DNA of 64,000 nt from Malurus cyaneus samueli (GCA_009741485.1 CM019215.1:76944512-77008511); one strand, 5' to 3'; shown: positions 24,963 to 38,700, counted from the first letter of the stretch. Program-made: numbers and translations. Notes: generated from the sequence alone by a model not told the origin.

Positions 24963-25374
24963 TGCCATGACCCTCGATATCTTACAGCTGTGTGTGGGGG
25001 CTGGGCTCGGACACAGCCTGGGCTCAGAGGGTCAAAACAGCACAGACTCGAGCTGGGCTGACGCAGCCAGCCATGGGATGGATAAATAAAGTATTCTACC
25101 AATAAAAGCAAAAACATGCTGTATAGAGTTTGGAGAGTGCCCAGCTGTGTCATCTGGCTGGGACCTGTTTGATTGGTGTGATTCTATGTGCGGGAAGATA
25201 AGAAAGTGCATAAAAAAGCATGCAGTAGTAGCTCCGGGTCTGGAAGGAGCTAGAATCACTAAGAAGAAAGAGCTAAAATAACTCTGCCTAAAAAGATAGA
25301 GCTGAAATCCGCAGATTAATAAAGAAGAACCTGTCTGCGCCTCTCGTGTGTTTTTCCCACGGCAGGCAGTTACA
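24963..25374 (+). mobile_element. Solo LTR (ERVK/alpharetrovirus-like) nested in CR1, 6-bp target duplication
   Basis: A 412-bp insertion starts TGCCATGACC and ends GGCAGTTACA, splitting a CR1 element. The CR1 hexamer CACCCC is present on both sides (24957-24962 and 25375-25380), a perfect 6-bp target-site duplication. Plus-strand signals include a TATA-like CATAAAAAAG (25209-25218), an AATAAA polyadenylation signal (25318-25323), and a short GT/T-rich U5-like end (CTCTCGTGTGTTTTT). The 6-bp duplication and short U5 suit class II (beta/alpha-like) avian endogenous retroviruses and differ from the 5-bp ERVL-type LTRs in this window. No proviral interior is present. Subclass is inferred. Confidence 0.92.
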
Positions 25375-25572
25375 CACCCCCAGATCCCTCAGCTGCTCTT
25401 CATAAGACTTGTACTTCAAACCCTCACCCAGCTCCATCGCTTTTCTCTGGTCAAGATCCAGCATCTCAACATCCTTCTTGTAGTCAGCGACCCAGCAATG
25501 GGCAGAGGATTTGAGTTGTGGCCTCACCAGTGCCAATTAGAGGGGACAATCACTTTCTATGCTCTTTTATCG
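25375..25572 (-). mobile_element. CR1 LINE, 5' part of the split copy
   Basis: After the LTR the antisense CR1 resumes exactly where it stopped: CACCCCCAGATCCCTCAGCTG, then CTTCATAAGACTTG, CATCCTTCTTGTAG, GTGGCCTCACCAGTGCCAA and GGGGACAATCACTTTCT. Similarity to recalled consensus fades at about 25572, the 5' truncation point. The minus-strand frame at 25288-25536 contains a YEEQLRDLG peptide, the conserved YEERLRELG segment of CR1 ORF2, out of any intact gene. Confidence 0.9.
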
Positions 25573-28500
25573 GTCTTCACATTTGATCACTGTCTAAAAC
25601 AGAATATTAAGTTACGCGTGTGAGATTCAGTGTAGCCTTTCCAATCCTTTATTGCAAGTGTGCAGGATCCCAAAGTAGCAATTCACTACTTTTCATCTTT
25701 TCCAAATATTGCATGGGAAGATGAAACATGAAAAAGGGTGTTCACTCTTTCATTAACTCTTATATTTTCATTATGGATTAATTTCAATCTGCCTAGAAAG
25801 CACTGCATTAGCTGCCTCATTTTCAACTTCAAACAGAACAAATAGATTAAATCTGCACTTCCTTCTCTTACAACTTTTACTTAGCACAGCTCTTATTTTT
25901 CTTTTGAATGCATATATATCAGCAAAAGAAAAGACCCAGTGGGGCTTTTCTTCCCACCATGTCTTTCTAAACAATTCTATAGCCACACAGTTGTGATAAA
26001 TGTCAATAAAACACTTCTGCAATTTTTCCATCCTTTATGGAATTGTGGGGTGCAATGATGGTCAGATGTAGATCAACGCCACATCTGTTTCCATTTGCTC
26101 TGTCCTATTCTGCAGTGCATCAAAAAGAATTCCCACCAGTTCTCCTCTTTCATTTATTCATTTAATCTTCTTAGCACTGTTCAAGCCTGTTGCTAAGGAT
26201 AATCAAGAGAAGAAAAAACACTACATATAGAAACTAAGTAAAAGTCCTTACTTTGGGAAAAAAAAAAAAAATCTTCCAGAGTGCCTTGCAATCTTTCCAG
26301 CTGGCAGGAGATGTAATGTATAGTACACAGCAACCCAGCTCTGTCCTTTACTCCAGAGAGAGATTAGCTGCTCCACGCAGATGATAAACTACAACTGGCA
26401 ACCTCATGCAATGAGAACGGGCAGCCACAATCCACTGAAACTGATTCTGTGCCAAATGCCTCCAACCAGCCTTACAGCCAAGGGACCAAACCATAACTCT
26501 TCAGGTAAATACATTCCATTAAATGAGTCCTTCAATTTCAGGCAAAGAAGACGGGGAGCAAATAAGAGCACAAGAGACAGAAACTGGAACATAGAAGCAG
26601 CACAGCAGTGGCAGCCCACATCCAATATAATTAGCAGTCATTCTGGAACATGTTAAGAAAATCAGACCAAGCACTTTGCATTTGGAATTAATGCCCAAGG
26701 TGACATCGTGGCAGGGGTCCAGAAGATCAAAACAAGGAGTCTGAAGGATGGAAAAGCACAGGCTATGTGAATGCTGCTTTCTATCCATGCAATTGGTTAG
26801 ACTCTAGAAAGTCTTCCCTGGAAAACTTCATTCAGACTTGCCTCCCAGAGACCAGTGAAAACACTTTAAATGGCAGCACAAATGTAGGTGAACTGCTAGA
26901 AGCCCCCTTGATAGTATTGCTCTCTACTAAAGACATTTGTGTAGGCACTGCATATATTTGCAGCATGAAAACATCAACCAAATATAATTTACTGGCCAAA
27001 CATCATAAAATAGTGTTTAGAAAGCACGAAGACAGACAGCTTTTCCTTTTAGAAAGAAGGATGCAACAACATAAATTGTCACTTCACTACATGACCAAAT
27101 TATAATTGAATAATATTTAGCTTTTCTTCCTATCCATGCTACAGTACAAACTGACTGAGCAAACCTGTTTCTGAGCATGTCTGACTTTTGATTTCAAAAG
27201 GCACCAAGAGTCGAATCTGATTAACTTAGTCACTGTGAACCACTGTGCCCCATTTCTTCAAAAGCCCAGATCCAGGCAGGAGGGAGATGCATATTGTTTT
27301 TTCTTGGATCAGGAGCCTTGGGAGTAAAGGGAGACTGTTCCTTCCTGCAAGCAGCAAGAGTGCCTAGGTGCCAGAGAGGTTCTCTGGTGTGCAGGCAAGC
27401 AGGGGGTCCATGGGCCAGTAAAAATGTTGCCTTGGGAGAGCATAGAGTGGGGAAAAAAAGGGTATTTTCAACCTACACACCTCCAAAATGGGAGTTAGCC
27501 ACTTTCAAAGGATTGCCAATATTCATTTGTACTAATCCAGTTTCAGAACCTGGGCTAATAGTAAGCCTGGAAGACAAGAGAACTCTGAAAAGACAAAAGG
27601 GGCAAGAGAAATTTATTTTCACAAACTCTCCTAAACTTATGTCATTAACTGAGCTCTGTGCTTTTAAAAGGTCATGCTTCTAGTCTCTGTTCTAATAAAA
27701 AACAACATTAGAGATTCAAAATGTATTCAGTGTTTAGGGAATGGTAAATTCAGCAATTACTCCAGTCCCATCAAACAGGCACTGAATGATATTTCAAAAT
27801 ACAGCCTAGAGTCTCCTGCTTTCAAACTGGCACTAAAAATGACACTCTGGAAATCCTGTGCACAGCCCTGGCCCTGTAAGACTCGGGGCTGAGATAGGCA
27901 CTGCAATGAGAACCCCATAAAGAGGAGGTTCTCTTTTGGATAGTATATAATAAATATATTTTTCAAAAGATATGTCTGAGACACAGTGGGAATTGCTTTG
28001 TTGAAAGAAAGAGTACTACTAGTTTATTGCCCTTTTCCATTTTTTTTTTCTTTTGATATCTATAGGTAATGCTTAATGAATAAAAAAATTTAAATGAGGT
28101 GGTTTTGTTTTTATGAAGGAACAATCTATAAAACACATACACAAATGCATGCACACACACAAGCCTTCTACCAGGTGGAAATTTCTTGGTTAAAAACATT
28201 CTTTCTCTCTTGCTTTCTCTATTTTATTATAAAACATAAAAAAAAAGACTCAAACAATATTAAAAATATACACTAGAAGGAATCTTCTGGACAGCAGAAA
28301 GATTTATCCCTGACTGGAAGCAACTTTTAAAAAAATTACTTTGTCACAAAATTTCATGCTACATGTTTCCTATTGTACACTTTGCCAAAATGCCTGTCAG
28401 TTCAGCATTGAGCACAACTGAGAATGTAAAGGAAAACAAGATCTAAAAAGTAGTAGAAGTAGAAACAGTTAAGAACTAGAAATGGGCTTGTATGTTTGTG

Positions 28501-31470
28501 TACTTTAAAAATGCAGACCTGTATATTGTCTTCTTGAAGTCCTATTCAAAAATTATTGGGATAGGGATTTTTATTTTCTCATATTTTCCCTAAAAATTCA
28601 CATCCGCTAGGAGTCCCAGAATAAGAGCACTAAAGTTATTTAGCATTTTAGAAATCCGAGACTTGGTTCTGTGACTATTTACTCCAACAGGATTTTTATG
28701 AACTTTACAGGATCATGGTGGTAACATTTATTTTTACAAATACTAGTATAAACATTAGGGAATAAAAGCATAAAAGAAGAGAGTGTGAGAAAAGGTAGCA
28801 GAAGGATTTTTCCAATTACAGCTTCTGCTACATCCTTATCATCACTGGTACATTAACTGTTATGGGTTGTACATTTTATCCAATAATAGTTTCCAAGGAA
28901 GTATTTAGGATTATTAGGATTCTATGGTGCTAATTTAATTTGATATAATGTTAATTTTATTGTTGGTTTTGCAAGACATACTATTCATCTCCTGTTCTTG
29001 GAGAACCAGCATCCCTATAAGCAACATTAAGAACCATAATTTACCTCCAACTCAGGTACGTGTACATATTTTAACTATACAGCTTCCTATAAACAATATG
29101 TATGAAGATTTTTTTCTAATATTACTGGCAGTGGTGACTGAAACTCTGAGTTTGTAATCATTACCTTGAATGATTGCAAACAAATAGAAGCAGAAAACCA
29201 AAGTAAAGTTATTGTATTTTAGTAGTCAAACAAGAAATAACTAGAAGTTCATCAATTAAACAAAGAGATATTCATTAATATTCACCTAAAATGCATAAAT
29301 TATTTTTTAAAAGTCACAGGTATGTAGAACCAAAGTAATCATTCCCACAATTATGTAATACAATGATGAAAAACACACTGAAGTGATCTCTTTTAAAATC
29401 CAAGTATCAAATCTCCAATGGCGTCCCTATACTGCTAGACTGCAACAAGAAAAACCTGCAAAAAAGGGTAAACTATCCTTAGTAGACAGAACATCAGAAG
29501 TAAGTTTATAGTCAAAATAAAAATATACAATTCTGCAGAGTTCCCTTACTGTTCAAAACTGAAGTGAAGAAATAAAAATTTCCTTTTGCTGCCTGTCCTA
29601 CTACCTAAGTAGCATCATTTAACTACCAAGATGATAAATTCTTATTCTCACTTGAACTCTGAATTTATCACTTGTAGTAAAGTATGGAATACCAAATGCT
29701 TATTTATGGTCAACAAAGTGTGGCCCCATATTTTTCCAGTAAAAAATATTTAATTCAATGTAAAAGAACAAACAAAAAGAAAAGTCATTATTTGTCGGCT
29801 CAGTTTCTTTTAATCGTAATTTCTAATTAAGCATTGAAACCTCAGACCTCATTTAAACCTGATATTCAACTTATGAAAATCATGTATTTTGCAACACATA
29901 GGAGCTGTTCCAAGATAATTTAATTTTTCATTTCTCATATACTATTCAACATATTGTATTTATTGAAATGTCTTGCCTACAGATAATTTGACCAATAGGG
30001 TACAAACTTTAATAGAAATGCAAATGTACCATAGGCTAAACTACTGAAGACATGAAGTCTATCAGACTCTTGAACTTTTTGGGAATTTTTGTAATTAATA
30101 CTACAGAAATTTAAGAAAATAAGAGAAAGTTAAATATACTCTGCCAATATATGGCAGCGTACTAATTTGCTAAATTTGCTAATTTTATTTTTCCAGAGAA
30201 AGTCAGGAATAAATGCCATCTACGAACCATGAAAACACATGCATGTTGTCCAACCCAGGGAGAACTGACTACAGAAATCAAATTGAAAGCATGCCAGGTG
30301 TTTTGAACCTGAAAAGTGTATCAAGGAAAAAAATTATCTATTATCTATATTTAGTAAGGAAATTAAAATAACATGGAGGTGTCCTTGCATGGGTGCTGTT
30401 AACTGCCTTTGTTCATAGCCTTCCATATAGTTGTGTATGGTTCAGAGTGCCTAAGAGAAGAGACAAAATCACAATACTTAGAGAAAAAAAATGTTATATT
30501 TCGGTGTTAACAAGGTTAGGGCACAGAGGGAAACAAATTGTTTCTCAAAACCTCAAAAGTAACTTTTCTTCAGGTCACCATTCCAGTATAAGAAATGCCA
30601 TTAAAAAAGGTAGTTTCCTGCATTCTTTTTTATGGGACTAAGTTCCCAGCCATAAAACTACTCATTATGAAAAGATCCACTCTGCATTCTCAAGCAACCA
30701 AATCTACCAGCACTGGAAACTCAATTATATCATGTATTAATATTACATACATTAAATTTCATAAGATATACTTGGCTGAACAGAGCAAGTAAATTAAAAT
30801 TTGATTTATAATTAAAAACTTATCAATCATTTCAAGAACATTAACATGACCCACATTATATATTTGCTACTCTAGACTCTGCAGAAATTGTAGAGCAACT
30901 TGTCAGACAGTGTTAGTCATCAGTTCTTTGCAGCAGGCAATGTTTGTGGCAATGCAGAGAGCATTTAGAATGGATCAGCCATGGCATAATGAATTTTTGG
31001 ATTAATGATATGTGTCCTACCCTACATACATTTGGAGAAAACTATAAATATATGCAGAAGCATTAAATTTCAAAATTACAGAGATCTCAAATTTCAAACA
31101 AGTCTATCTGAAACTATCTATTCCAGTAAGCTGTGCAGGATCATCAAGGGCAAAACATAAAAGAAAAACAGGGACATTGAGAGAAAAAGATCAGAATTAT
31201 TTTGTAATAGCATCTGTTTGATTACTTATGCCCTAGGCCAGAATGGGGCTACCTGTGTTTTCTACAGAGTTAAAAAGAAGAAAAGTATTGATGATTTTGA
31301 AATACAAATCATCGCTTTTCTTAAATTATTAATTGTACAGTGCTGATACAATAGGCTGATATATTTATAAATTACTCATTTGGTATGGTTGTGCTGGTAA
31401 AGCTTTGATAACAACACAGTTTATGATCAGGTTATCTCTAGTACAAAGAAGAACTTATTTCTTTCACTGT

Positions 31471-31508
31471 CAATTCTAATTAAATTAGTCAATTCTAATT
31501 AAATTAGT
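31471..31508. repeat. Perfect tandem duplication, 19 bp x 2
   Basis: The 19-mer CAATTCTAATTAAATTAGT occurs twice head-to-tail with no mismatch (31471-31489 and 31490-31508). The perfect identity suggests a recent slippage or microhomology event, or a still polymorphic site. Confidence 0.95.
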
Positions 31509-33258
31509 AAATAAGTAATTCATCATGGTATGTATGATTAAGCAAAACTTTTAGTAAATTTGGAGACAAGCTGGTAAGTTACCTATTTGTCAAAGAAGTG
31601 ACTTTTTGTATCAAAGGCATATAATTGTCCATATAATTTCATACAAATACATTTAACTGAATCAAGAACTATTTGATAGATCAAACACTTCTTCACTACA
31701 AGATTCATAAATAGAAACGACCTCTGTAAAATGAAGTTCATTACATTCTACTTCTCATGGAAGGACCAGTGATATTAAATATTAACAACTACCTTAATTT
31801 AAACTGCTATTTTTACAATGTAAAACTTGAAGAATTTTGATTTGCTTTAGCAAATCCAGATATTTTTTCAAAACATATTCATAAACTTATGAAAGTAACA
31901 AACTGGATATATGACATAAAGATACAAGTCCCCTATGTTCGTTTAGATAAAGGTCCTCAAGTTTCCTGAAGAAGATAATTTCCTGGTATTTCAGCTAGGG
32001 GCAGAAACAAAGGAATCAGTGCAGAAATCTTGAATTGTTATCCAGGGGGATTAGGGGCAGTAGGACAGCAGAAACATGGGAGCACTCTGGTAGATACTTC
32101 TGTCTGTCTCCTTCCACAATACCTTCTCAATATTGTCCTCTTCACATCAGCCATTTATGGCATTTTCCATGGGCCTTTTTTTTTGTTTTAAACTAGGGTA
32201 TTTATAATATTTCACCACTATATTACAATAAATCATGGGACCAAAGTTCAAGACATCCTTCTTGGATAAAAATGTGTACGTTTTTATTTGACTTTCAAGA
32301 ACTATGAGACATTTCACCCCCTAAGACGCTTTTCAGAATGACAGGCACATGGTCTTCCAACAGACATTTATCTGTCCATTCCTCATTTTCTGATAGCATT
32401 TAAATGCCGTGTAATCTGGAGGGAATGAATGCTCTCAGTATCTTTAGTAGACAAGAAATAAAATTCCCCTTTCCCACATAGAATATAGAATAACTTAGTA
32501 TTTCTCATAGACTGGAGAGCTGAACTCATATATTTTTAATCCCAGACTAAGTTTTGTCTCTGGTTAAGCAATTATTAAAACAGCTGGGAAACATACAGGT
32601 ATTTTCATCTGAACTAAACAAAGTAACCTGGCAATGTTTTATGAACACATACAATGTCCTGAAAAAAATCTAAAATAAAAAACAGGCTTCTGATTGTAAC
32701 ACCAAGAAAAAGCAAAATTGTGTAACCTGGAGTTAATGCTGCAGTTATTTTATATTAGATTGGTATAAGATGAAAAAGGAAAAAAAAGAAGAAACAATAA
32801 TAAATAAATGAAGAGAAAACCAAAAGTCACCAGTATAGGAGCAGGAATAAGAAACAAGGGAATGGTTGAGCCTCACAGAATTTTACTTTGAACATTGATA
32901 GTAAAAATGGCTATGTCTAATGCTTTCCTTTGTATTTGTCTTGGTCTAATGAGGGGAAAATTCAGACTCTTAAGTGTAAAGATGGTTGAAGGATGTAAAC
33001 CAGAAAAAAAATGAATGAAGATATCCTTAAATAAGATTATGCTACTCAGTGAAGGAACATTCATTAGTACGGTTTTATAGGAAGTGAAAAATTTGAAAAA
33101 GATTTGGAAAAGCACAGAGGAAACAAGTGGTATTTAAATTAATATTATTCTGTAGGGGCCAATTAAAATGAAAATCAATTTCTAGAATCTAAATTTATAC
33201 AAATATGGCATTTAAAAATGTAAAATAGGTACCAATTATTCATCTTTTTTATTATTTA

Positions 33259-33279
33259 AAATATTTTAATAAAATATTT
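33259..33279. repeat. Perfect 9-bp AT hairpin
   Basis: AAATATTTT and AAAATATTT are perfect inverted repeats around a 3-base AAT loop. This is likely chance structure in very AT-rich DNA. Confidence 0.7.
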
Positions 33280-34679
33280 AATGCTTTAAATTTTTATTTC
33301 TAGGCATTTTGTTACAATGAAATTATAAAAAACTTGGTCCTGATACTGTCTTTATAGTCCATTTTTTTTTTCTTTCACTTTAATGAAAAAGTGATTTTTC
33401 CAACTACAAAAGCTTAGTCTAAACTCTGAAATCCAGCTAGATTTTTTCCATCCATGTACTCATTAATAAAAGATTATATAAGTCATGTCAGTCCCGGGAG
33501 TCTAAAGCACTGTTAATACCTATTCCATCCAGAGAAAGAGTTTAAAATAAAACAGCCATGTCATTTTTTTTTTCCTATCAAAAATGCAATTGATTAATAT
33601 TAGCTAAATATTTCAAAGAAATGCATCAGATCCCCTATTCCGAATTTCTTGAAAACATACTAAAAAGCATATTCTCTTGGAACAACTCCTATGTGTTCAG
33701 CTTCTCATATCACTATCTTCTAAGCAGTTATAATATGAAGCAATACTCTGAGATACTATTAAGGATCTCTATTATTTTTAGTACTATTCCCAGTTTTTTT
33801 TTTTTACATACTAATCAAGGGTTGCTGCAACATCACAAAGGAAAAGTAAAAATACACTGTTCAGTAAAATTAAAATAATGTTTAGAAATTCTTAGGGATG
33901 GTTCTTAAACCAAAAGATTGAAAAAAAAAGTTATTTTAAATAAGCTTATGTATCTGAATTGCTGTATTTCACAGCCCTTATGTTGCAAATAATAATGGAT
34001 GAATTTTGATAAAAAAATAAGTTTCTTGATAAAGAATTTACTGAGAAAAATGGTTTGTAAGTGGAGATTGTGTTTCACAAAGTTGTTTTTTCACTAGACA
34101 TGCACTGGAAATTATATTGGTAAGGTTGGTTCCACATCAACATAGTACACAAAGAATAGATCTCTGTTCTTCACAGTTAAAACAAAACCTGTATTGATTT
34201 GGATCTGGCAGGGGGTTTTGTGTTTTTTTTTAGTTAAAAGACAACCTTTCCTGTCCAAATCACAGCTAGCAGTATACCACGGAACTGAATTAGATCTGTT
34301 CCTCATCTCATCTATGAAGTACAGAAGAAGGGGAATTATAATTCACATTCAGCTCTATTTGAACAGAGAGAGCTACCAGGAATATTTATTCCTTTCCTGC
34401 ACACAGGAGTGCCATCATGTGAACATTCAAACCCTTTATGAAAAAGAAAGGGAAAGACACTAATTTCCTCCAAAGGTTGCCCCCATGCTTCTTCTCAGGC
34501 GATTTGCTGCTAAGAACTTCAAGCTGAGATGCACGGTAGGAGGGATGTTCTCTTTGAAGGACCCATAAGATCATCTTAATTGTATCTTTACTCCATGGCA
34601 TGTGATAAAACGTTTCCCATCAAAACCTTGTAGATCAGACAGCTGTAAGTAAGTTGGGCCTTGTAAGTAGGTGAATTAC

Positions 34680-35283
34680 TTTGGTGGTTTCAGCTGGGGT
34701 AGAGTTAATTTTCTCTGGTGTAGAGTTAATTGTGAGATTATGTCTTGGATTTGTGCTGAGAACAGCGCTGATACCATAGGGATGTTTATTTATTGCAGAG
34801 CAGTGTTTGCACAGCATCAAGGTCTTTTCTGCTTTTCACTGTCCCAACAGCGAGGAGGCTGGGGCTGAAAAACAAACTGTCAGGGGACAGAGTCAGGATC
34901 ACCACCAATCTTTGATCCCAGTTGATCAAAGGGACATTCCACACCACACGGCATCATGCTCAGGATTTCCTGCTGGGGGAAGAAGAGGGAAGCAGAGGAT
35001 GTTCAGAGTGATGGCGTTTGTCTTCCCAAGTCTCCGCTACATGTGATGGAGCCTTGTTCTCCTGGAGATGGCTGAACACCTGCCTTCCCATGGGAAGGGG
35101 TGAATGAATTCCTGGTTTTGTTATGCTTGTGTGCACAACTTGTGCTTTCCCTATGAAACTGTCTTTATCTCAGCCCAAGAGTTTTGTCACTTCTACCCTT
35201 CCCATTCACTTCCCCACTCCAACTGGGACAGTAAGCGAGTGGCTGTGTGAGCCTTGGCTTCTGGCTGGCCTTAACTCACAACT
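34680..35283 (+). mobile_element. Solo ERVL-type LTR, near-complete
   Basis: About 604 bp, sense on the plus strand, same family as the copy at 13462. It contains AGCTGGGGTAGAGTTAATTT near the start, GGATTTGTGCTGAGAACAG, CAAAGGGACATTCCA and the shared 20-mer TGGAGATGGCTGAACACCTG at 35063. It ends CTTAACTCACAACT. Flanking pentamers ATTAC (34675-34679) and CTTAC (35284-35288) agree in 4 of 5 bases, an aged target duplication. The TATA box is ruined (CTCAGGATTTCC where relatives have CTCAGTATATAAG). A partial internal repeat of GTGTAGAGTTAAT occurs near 34718. There is no proviral interior. Confidence 0.9.
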
Positions 35284-35657
35284 CTTACACACCAGGGTGC
35301 AGATTGTCTCAGGTTACTAGCAAGCATTACTCAGTGCTGACTAGATTCCAGACACTGCCTGAATAATACACTATTTACACCTGGAGCACTAAAAAAGAGA
35401 TCTCATTACGTCCCATTATTATAATAGTTAACAGAATGCCAAGAACATATTAACTACAGTACCAGTAATGGATATAATACACAATGTAGGGAATGGTTTG
35501 AATTCCAAATGCTTGGCATAATTATTGTATGACTAACCATAAAATTATCTGACTACTTTTTAAAAAATGCTTTATTTATGCTCTCTCTTTTCTGCACAGT
35601 TTCTGTAGAATGTTTCAATTCTAATTAATTCTTGAAATTTTTAGAAAATACTTGGGG

Positions 35658-35719
35658 TTTTTTCTTTCTTTTTTTTCTTTTGTTTTTTTTTTTTTTTTTG
35701 TTTTTTGTTTTTGTTTTTT
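35658..35719. repeat. T-rich simple repeat
   Basis: A run of about 60 bases is almost entirely T with single G or C interruptions, including T18 ending near 35699. It produces a Lys-rich spurious frame on the minus strand. Confidence 0.9.
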
Positions 35720-38700
35720 AATATATGTTAAATATTTGGCAAAAAATATTACAGGCTGTGTCATGAAGAAAAGAGAATGGCAAACACTGTTATACAGCTT
35801 CATATGGCAGCATATGACATAAAGTGAGAAAAAGGTAGATTTTATACTTTATTCTGGTCACTCTTGAATTATTTTAAACCATTTCAAACACAGACATTTA
35901 AAAAGAAAAGTAATGTAACTATAAAAAAAGAGAATATATTCTTTCCTAAACTATAACTTGGTTCATATTTGTGCAAGAAGTTTGAAAAGAGCTAATCTTG
36001 TTTAAACATTTAGTTTGCCTTTGCTGGAGGGGGCAAAGAAGTGAAGCAGCATTCATAGAGGATGCATTCCCTGATGATATTAGACAGTGATTTTCATTAC
36101 AGAGACATGCAAGAGAACTGAGAAGTCTTTTTGAATAATGGAAATCTTGTAGGGAAAAGTTGAAGCAAAAAATAAAATTCAGTGTTCAAATACATTCAGC
36201 GGTTTGACTAGCACTATACCTATTAAATAAAATAACTTTACAGATAGCATCAAATGAATAAATTGTGGTAAAAATAAGACCCCAGTTGATTTCCTATCCA
36301 CTACTAATCAAGACTAAGCACTTCTTAAGCATGCAAATGTAGCCTCTTCTCTTCACATTTTCAAGAGGTCTTAATAAACCCACCGAGTCTGGAATAGAAG
36401 AACAGAGTAAGAAAGAGGCTTCTATCTGAGAATTAAGAGTACTAGCTGTTTCTGAAGAGGGATCTGAATGTGCTTCAATGTTTTTCCTAATCCCATATAG
36501 TAAGTAATGTTTTTTAAGACCTTGTGAAATGGGAAGTAAACACTGCCAGAAAATTGAAAAGGGGTAAATGGTCATGTCAATCTTTAGTGTGGTGCATCTT
36601 TTTATGTTGCAAACACTGGCTTGAGTGCACTGCAAGCATTGTAGCTGTCATATGCAGACCTGACCTCCATCAGCCACAATGAAGTCTTTAATGAAGGTAT
36701 AATTTTGTTCGTTTTGGAAATCTGTCTTGGTCTACACACTATTGATTGCAGCCAGCTGCAAAGCTCGGATACAGAAGTCTGTGCAACTAAACCAAATCTA
36801 CTTAAGAAATATAGGAGTAGAAAATCCAGCCCCTACATACCTGCATTACAAGAAGTAATTTACAAGCTGGCAAATCAAGTCTACTTTTGCTGTTTATAAG
36901 AAAATAAGAGTGGGAAAGATCTGTCATATAATATTCATGATATTTACTGGTTGGTGAATGCTAGTCTTGAATTTTTGTATGGTGAGATGAATTAGTCACT
37001 TGAAAGTGCTCACTTTCCAAATTGCCTTTCTGTCCTCAGCCTTATTATTTTAAAATGGCTACCTTTCATATATCAGTTAAAGAAAATTTTTCATAACTTA
37101 ATGTAGCCCTCCAGCATCTATGTGGACAGCAGTTTGCATTATGTAATGCAAAGCTTACTATAAATTCATGAGAAAAAAGTGAGATGTGCATTTATTTTTC
37201 TAAGACATTACTTCAAATCTGAAGTACTTACCAGATTCAGTCTGCCAAGTTCAATATTTAGTAGTTTACTTTAGCAGAGGAACATAAAAGAATATTTGAT
37301 ATCTCAGTGCAAAGAGATATTTACACAAACTTTGGTTTACATCCCATTTTCATGTAGTATTCATCAAGATAACTGAAGCAATCTCATTTGATACCAGAAG
37401 ATAAACTGACTAGGAGCTGTTTTCTTCCTATAAAAATAAAGATGGAAGTACTGCATTCCGGACTTTTCTTCTTCTTTCTTTCATCCTCCACCCAATCAAT
37501 ATTTTATTTGCAGTGATATGGTAGATAACACCATCTATAATTACTTACAAGTTATGCTCTAAAAAAATATTTCTATTTCTTTCTTTTTAAAGTAGTCCCA
37601 AATTCTTGCTACAATTTATATTATTCTGATTTTATCCTCTATTTTGTTTTCCTTCAGTAGGATCATAATTTTCATGCTGTCAGCACTGTTATTATTCTGT
37701 TCAATGTAGCTCATGGAGAGCCACTCATATTTATTTAATTTTTCTACAGTTTTAGCCTCTTTTATAGGTGTACTACCAGGTATTTTTCATACCTCTTTCT
37801 TCACAAGTTTGAAATTTCTAGCAGGCTTTCTTTCCTTATTTTGTAGTATGAGTCATGTCAGTAGAGAACTCTGCTGTACCACAATGTTGCATTTATACAC
37901 AGTAAGTTGTAGGAACTCAAACGTGCTTTTCTAGTATGTTTCATGCCTAGTTCCTATTCTCCACAATTTATTTTACTCCTCACAGTTCACACTAATCTCA
38001 AATTTATCTATTTTTAGCTTGACTTTGAACCTTTTCCTGAGGTTGAATATCTTGACTCCACATGCTCAGTTTTTTTGTCTTTTTCAGTTGCTGCATTATT
38101 ATGCATACAATGTGTTAATGCAGTTACCTGATTTGGTAACTTCCCCTATCCACCAAAGTTAGAATGTTCGGTGTGTTCAAAATTGACCATACTATTCAAG
38201 CTTCCATACTATCATTCCACAGAGTATGATGATCATACGGAAAAGATCTTCCTAATAGACACTGAGAGCAGTTATATTTACTGAAGTCAAACTCTTGCAC
38301 AGAAGTAAGGGATAATACAGTCCTCAATTTTATTTTTAATGCAAAAGTTCCTCTTTGAATTATAAGAAATTTCTCCCCAAATTCTGCTAGATTCTTCTCA
38401 AAAGTGACACTGTAAGATGTGCTGTGGCGTTTTAAGCCAAAAACTCCAACATTTTGTCTTCAGTTTGGCATGATAGCAAATGCTTCAAAAAGAATGAAAA
38501 AAGAGCAAAAAATACAGGGAGGTATTCCTTCTCACCTATCAAGATCCAGTGGCACATGGGCAACAGATTTGAAGGTTGTATCTGAAGTTTGCATTTAATG
38601 GACATAATGGGAATCATTTTCTATGAAATTGTCTTTTTCCTGTTTAAGTATTGGATGCTTTTGTTTCACCATTTGCCTGATAATTTCACTAGAACCTTCT

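Larger units (their letters stand above)
25573..34674. other. Nine-kilobase AT-rich stretch without recognised genes
   Basis: No transposon and no known coding sequence was recognised. Between 26380 and 27683 there are three consecutive plus-strand frames (91, 112 and 129 codons) in different reading frames, with fairly ordinary amino-acid composition. None matches a family I recognise and no splice structure links them convincingly. Other contents are a 19-bp tandem duplication at 31471-31508, an AT hairpin at 33259-33279 and scattered A/T runs. Confidence 0.5.
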
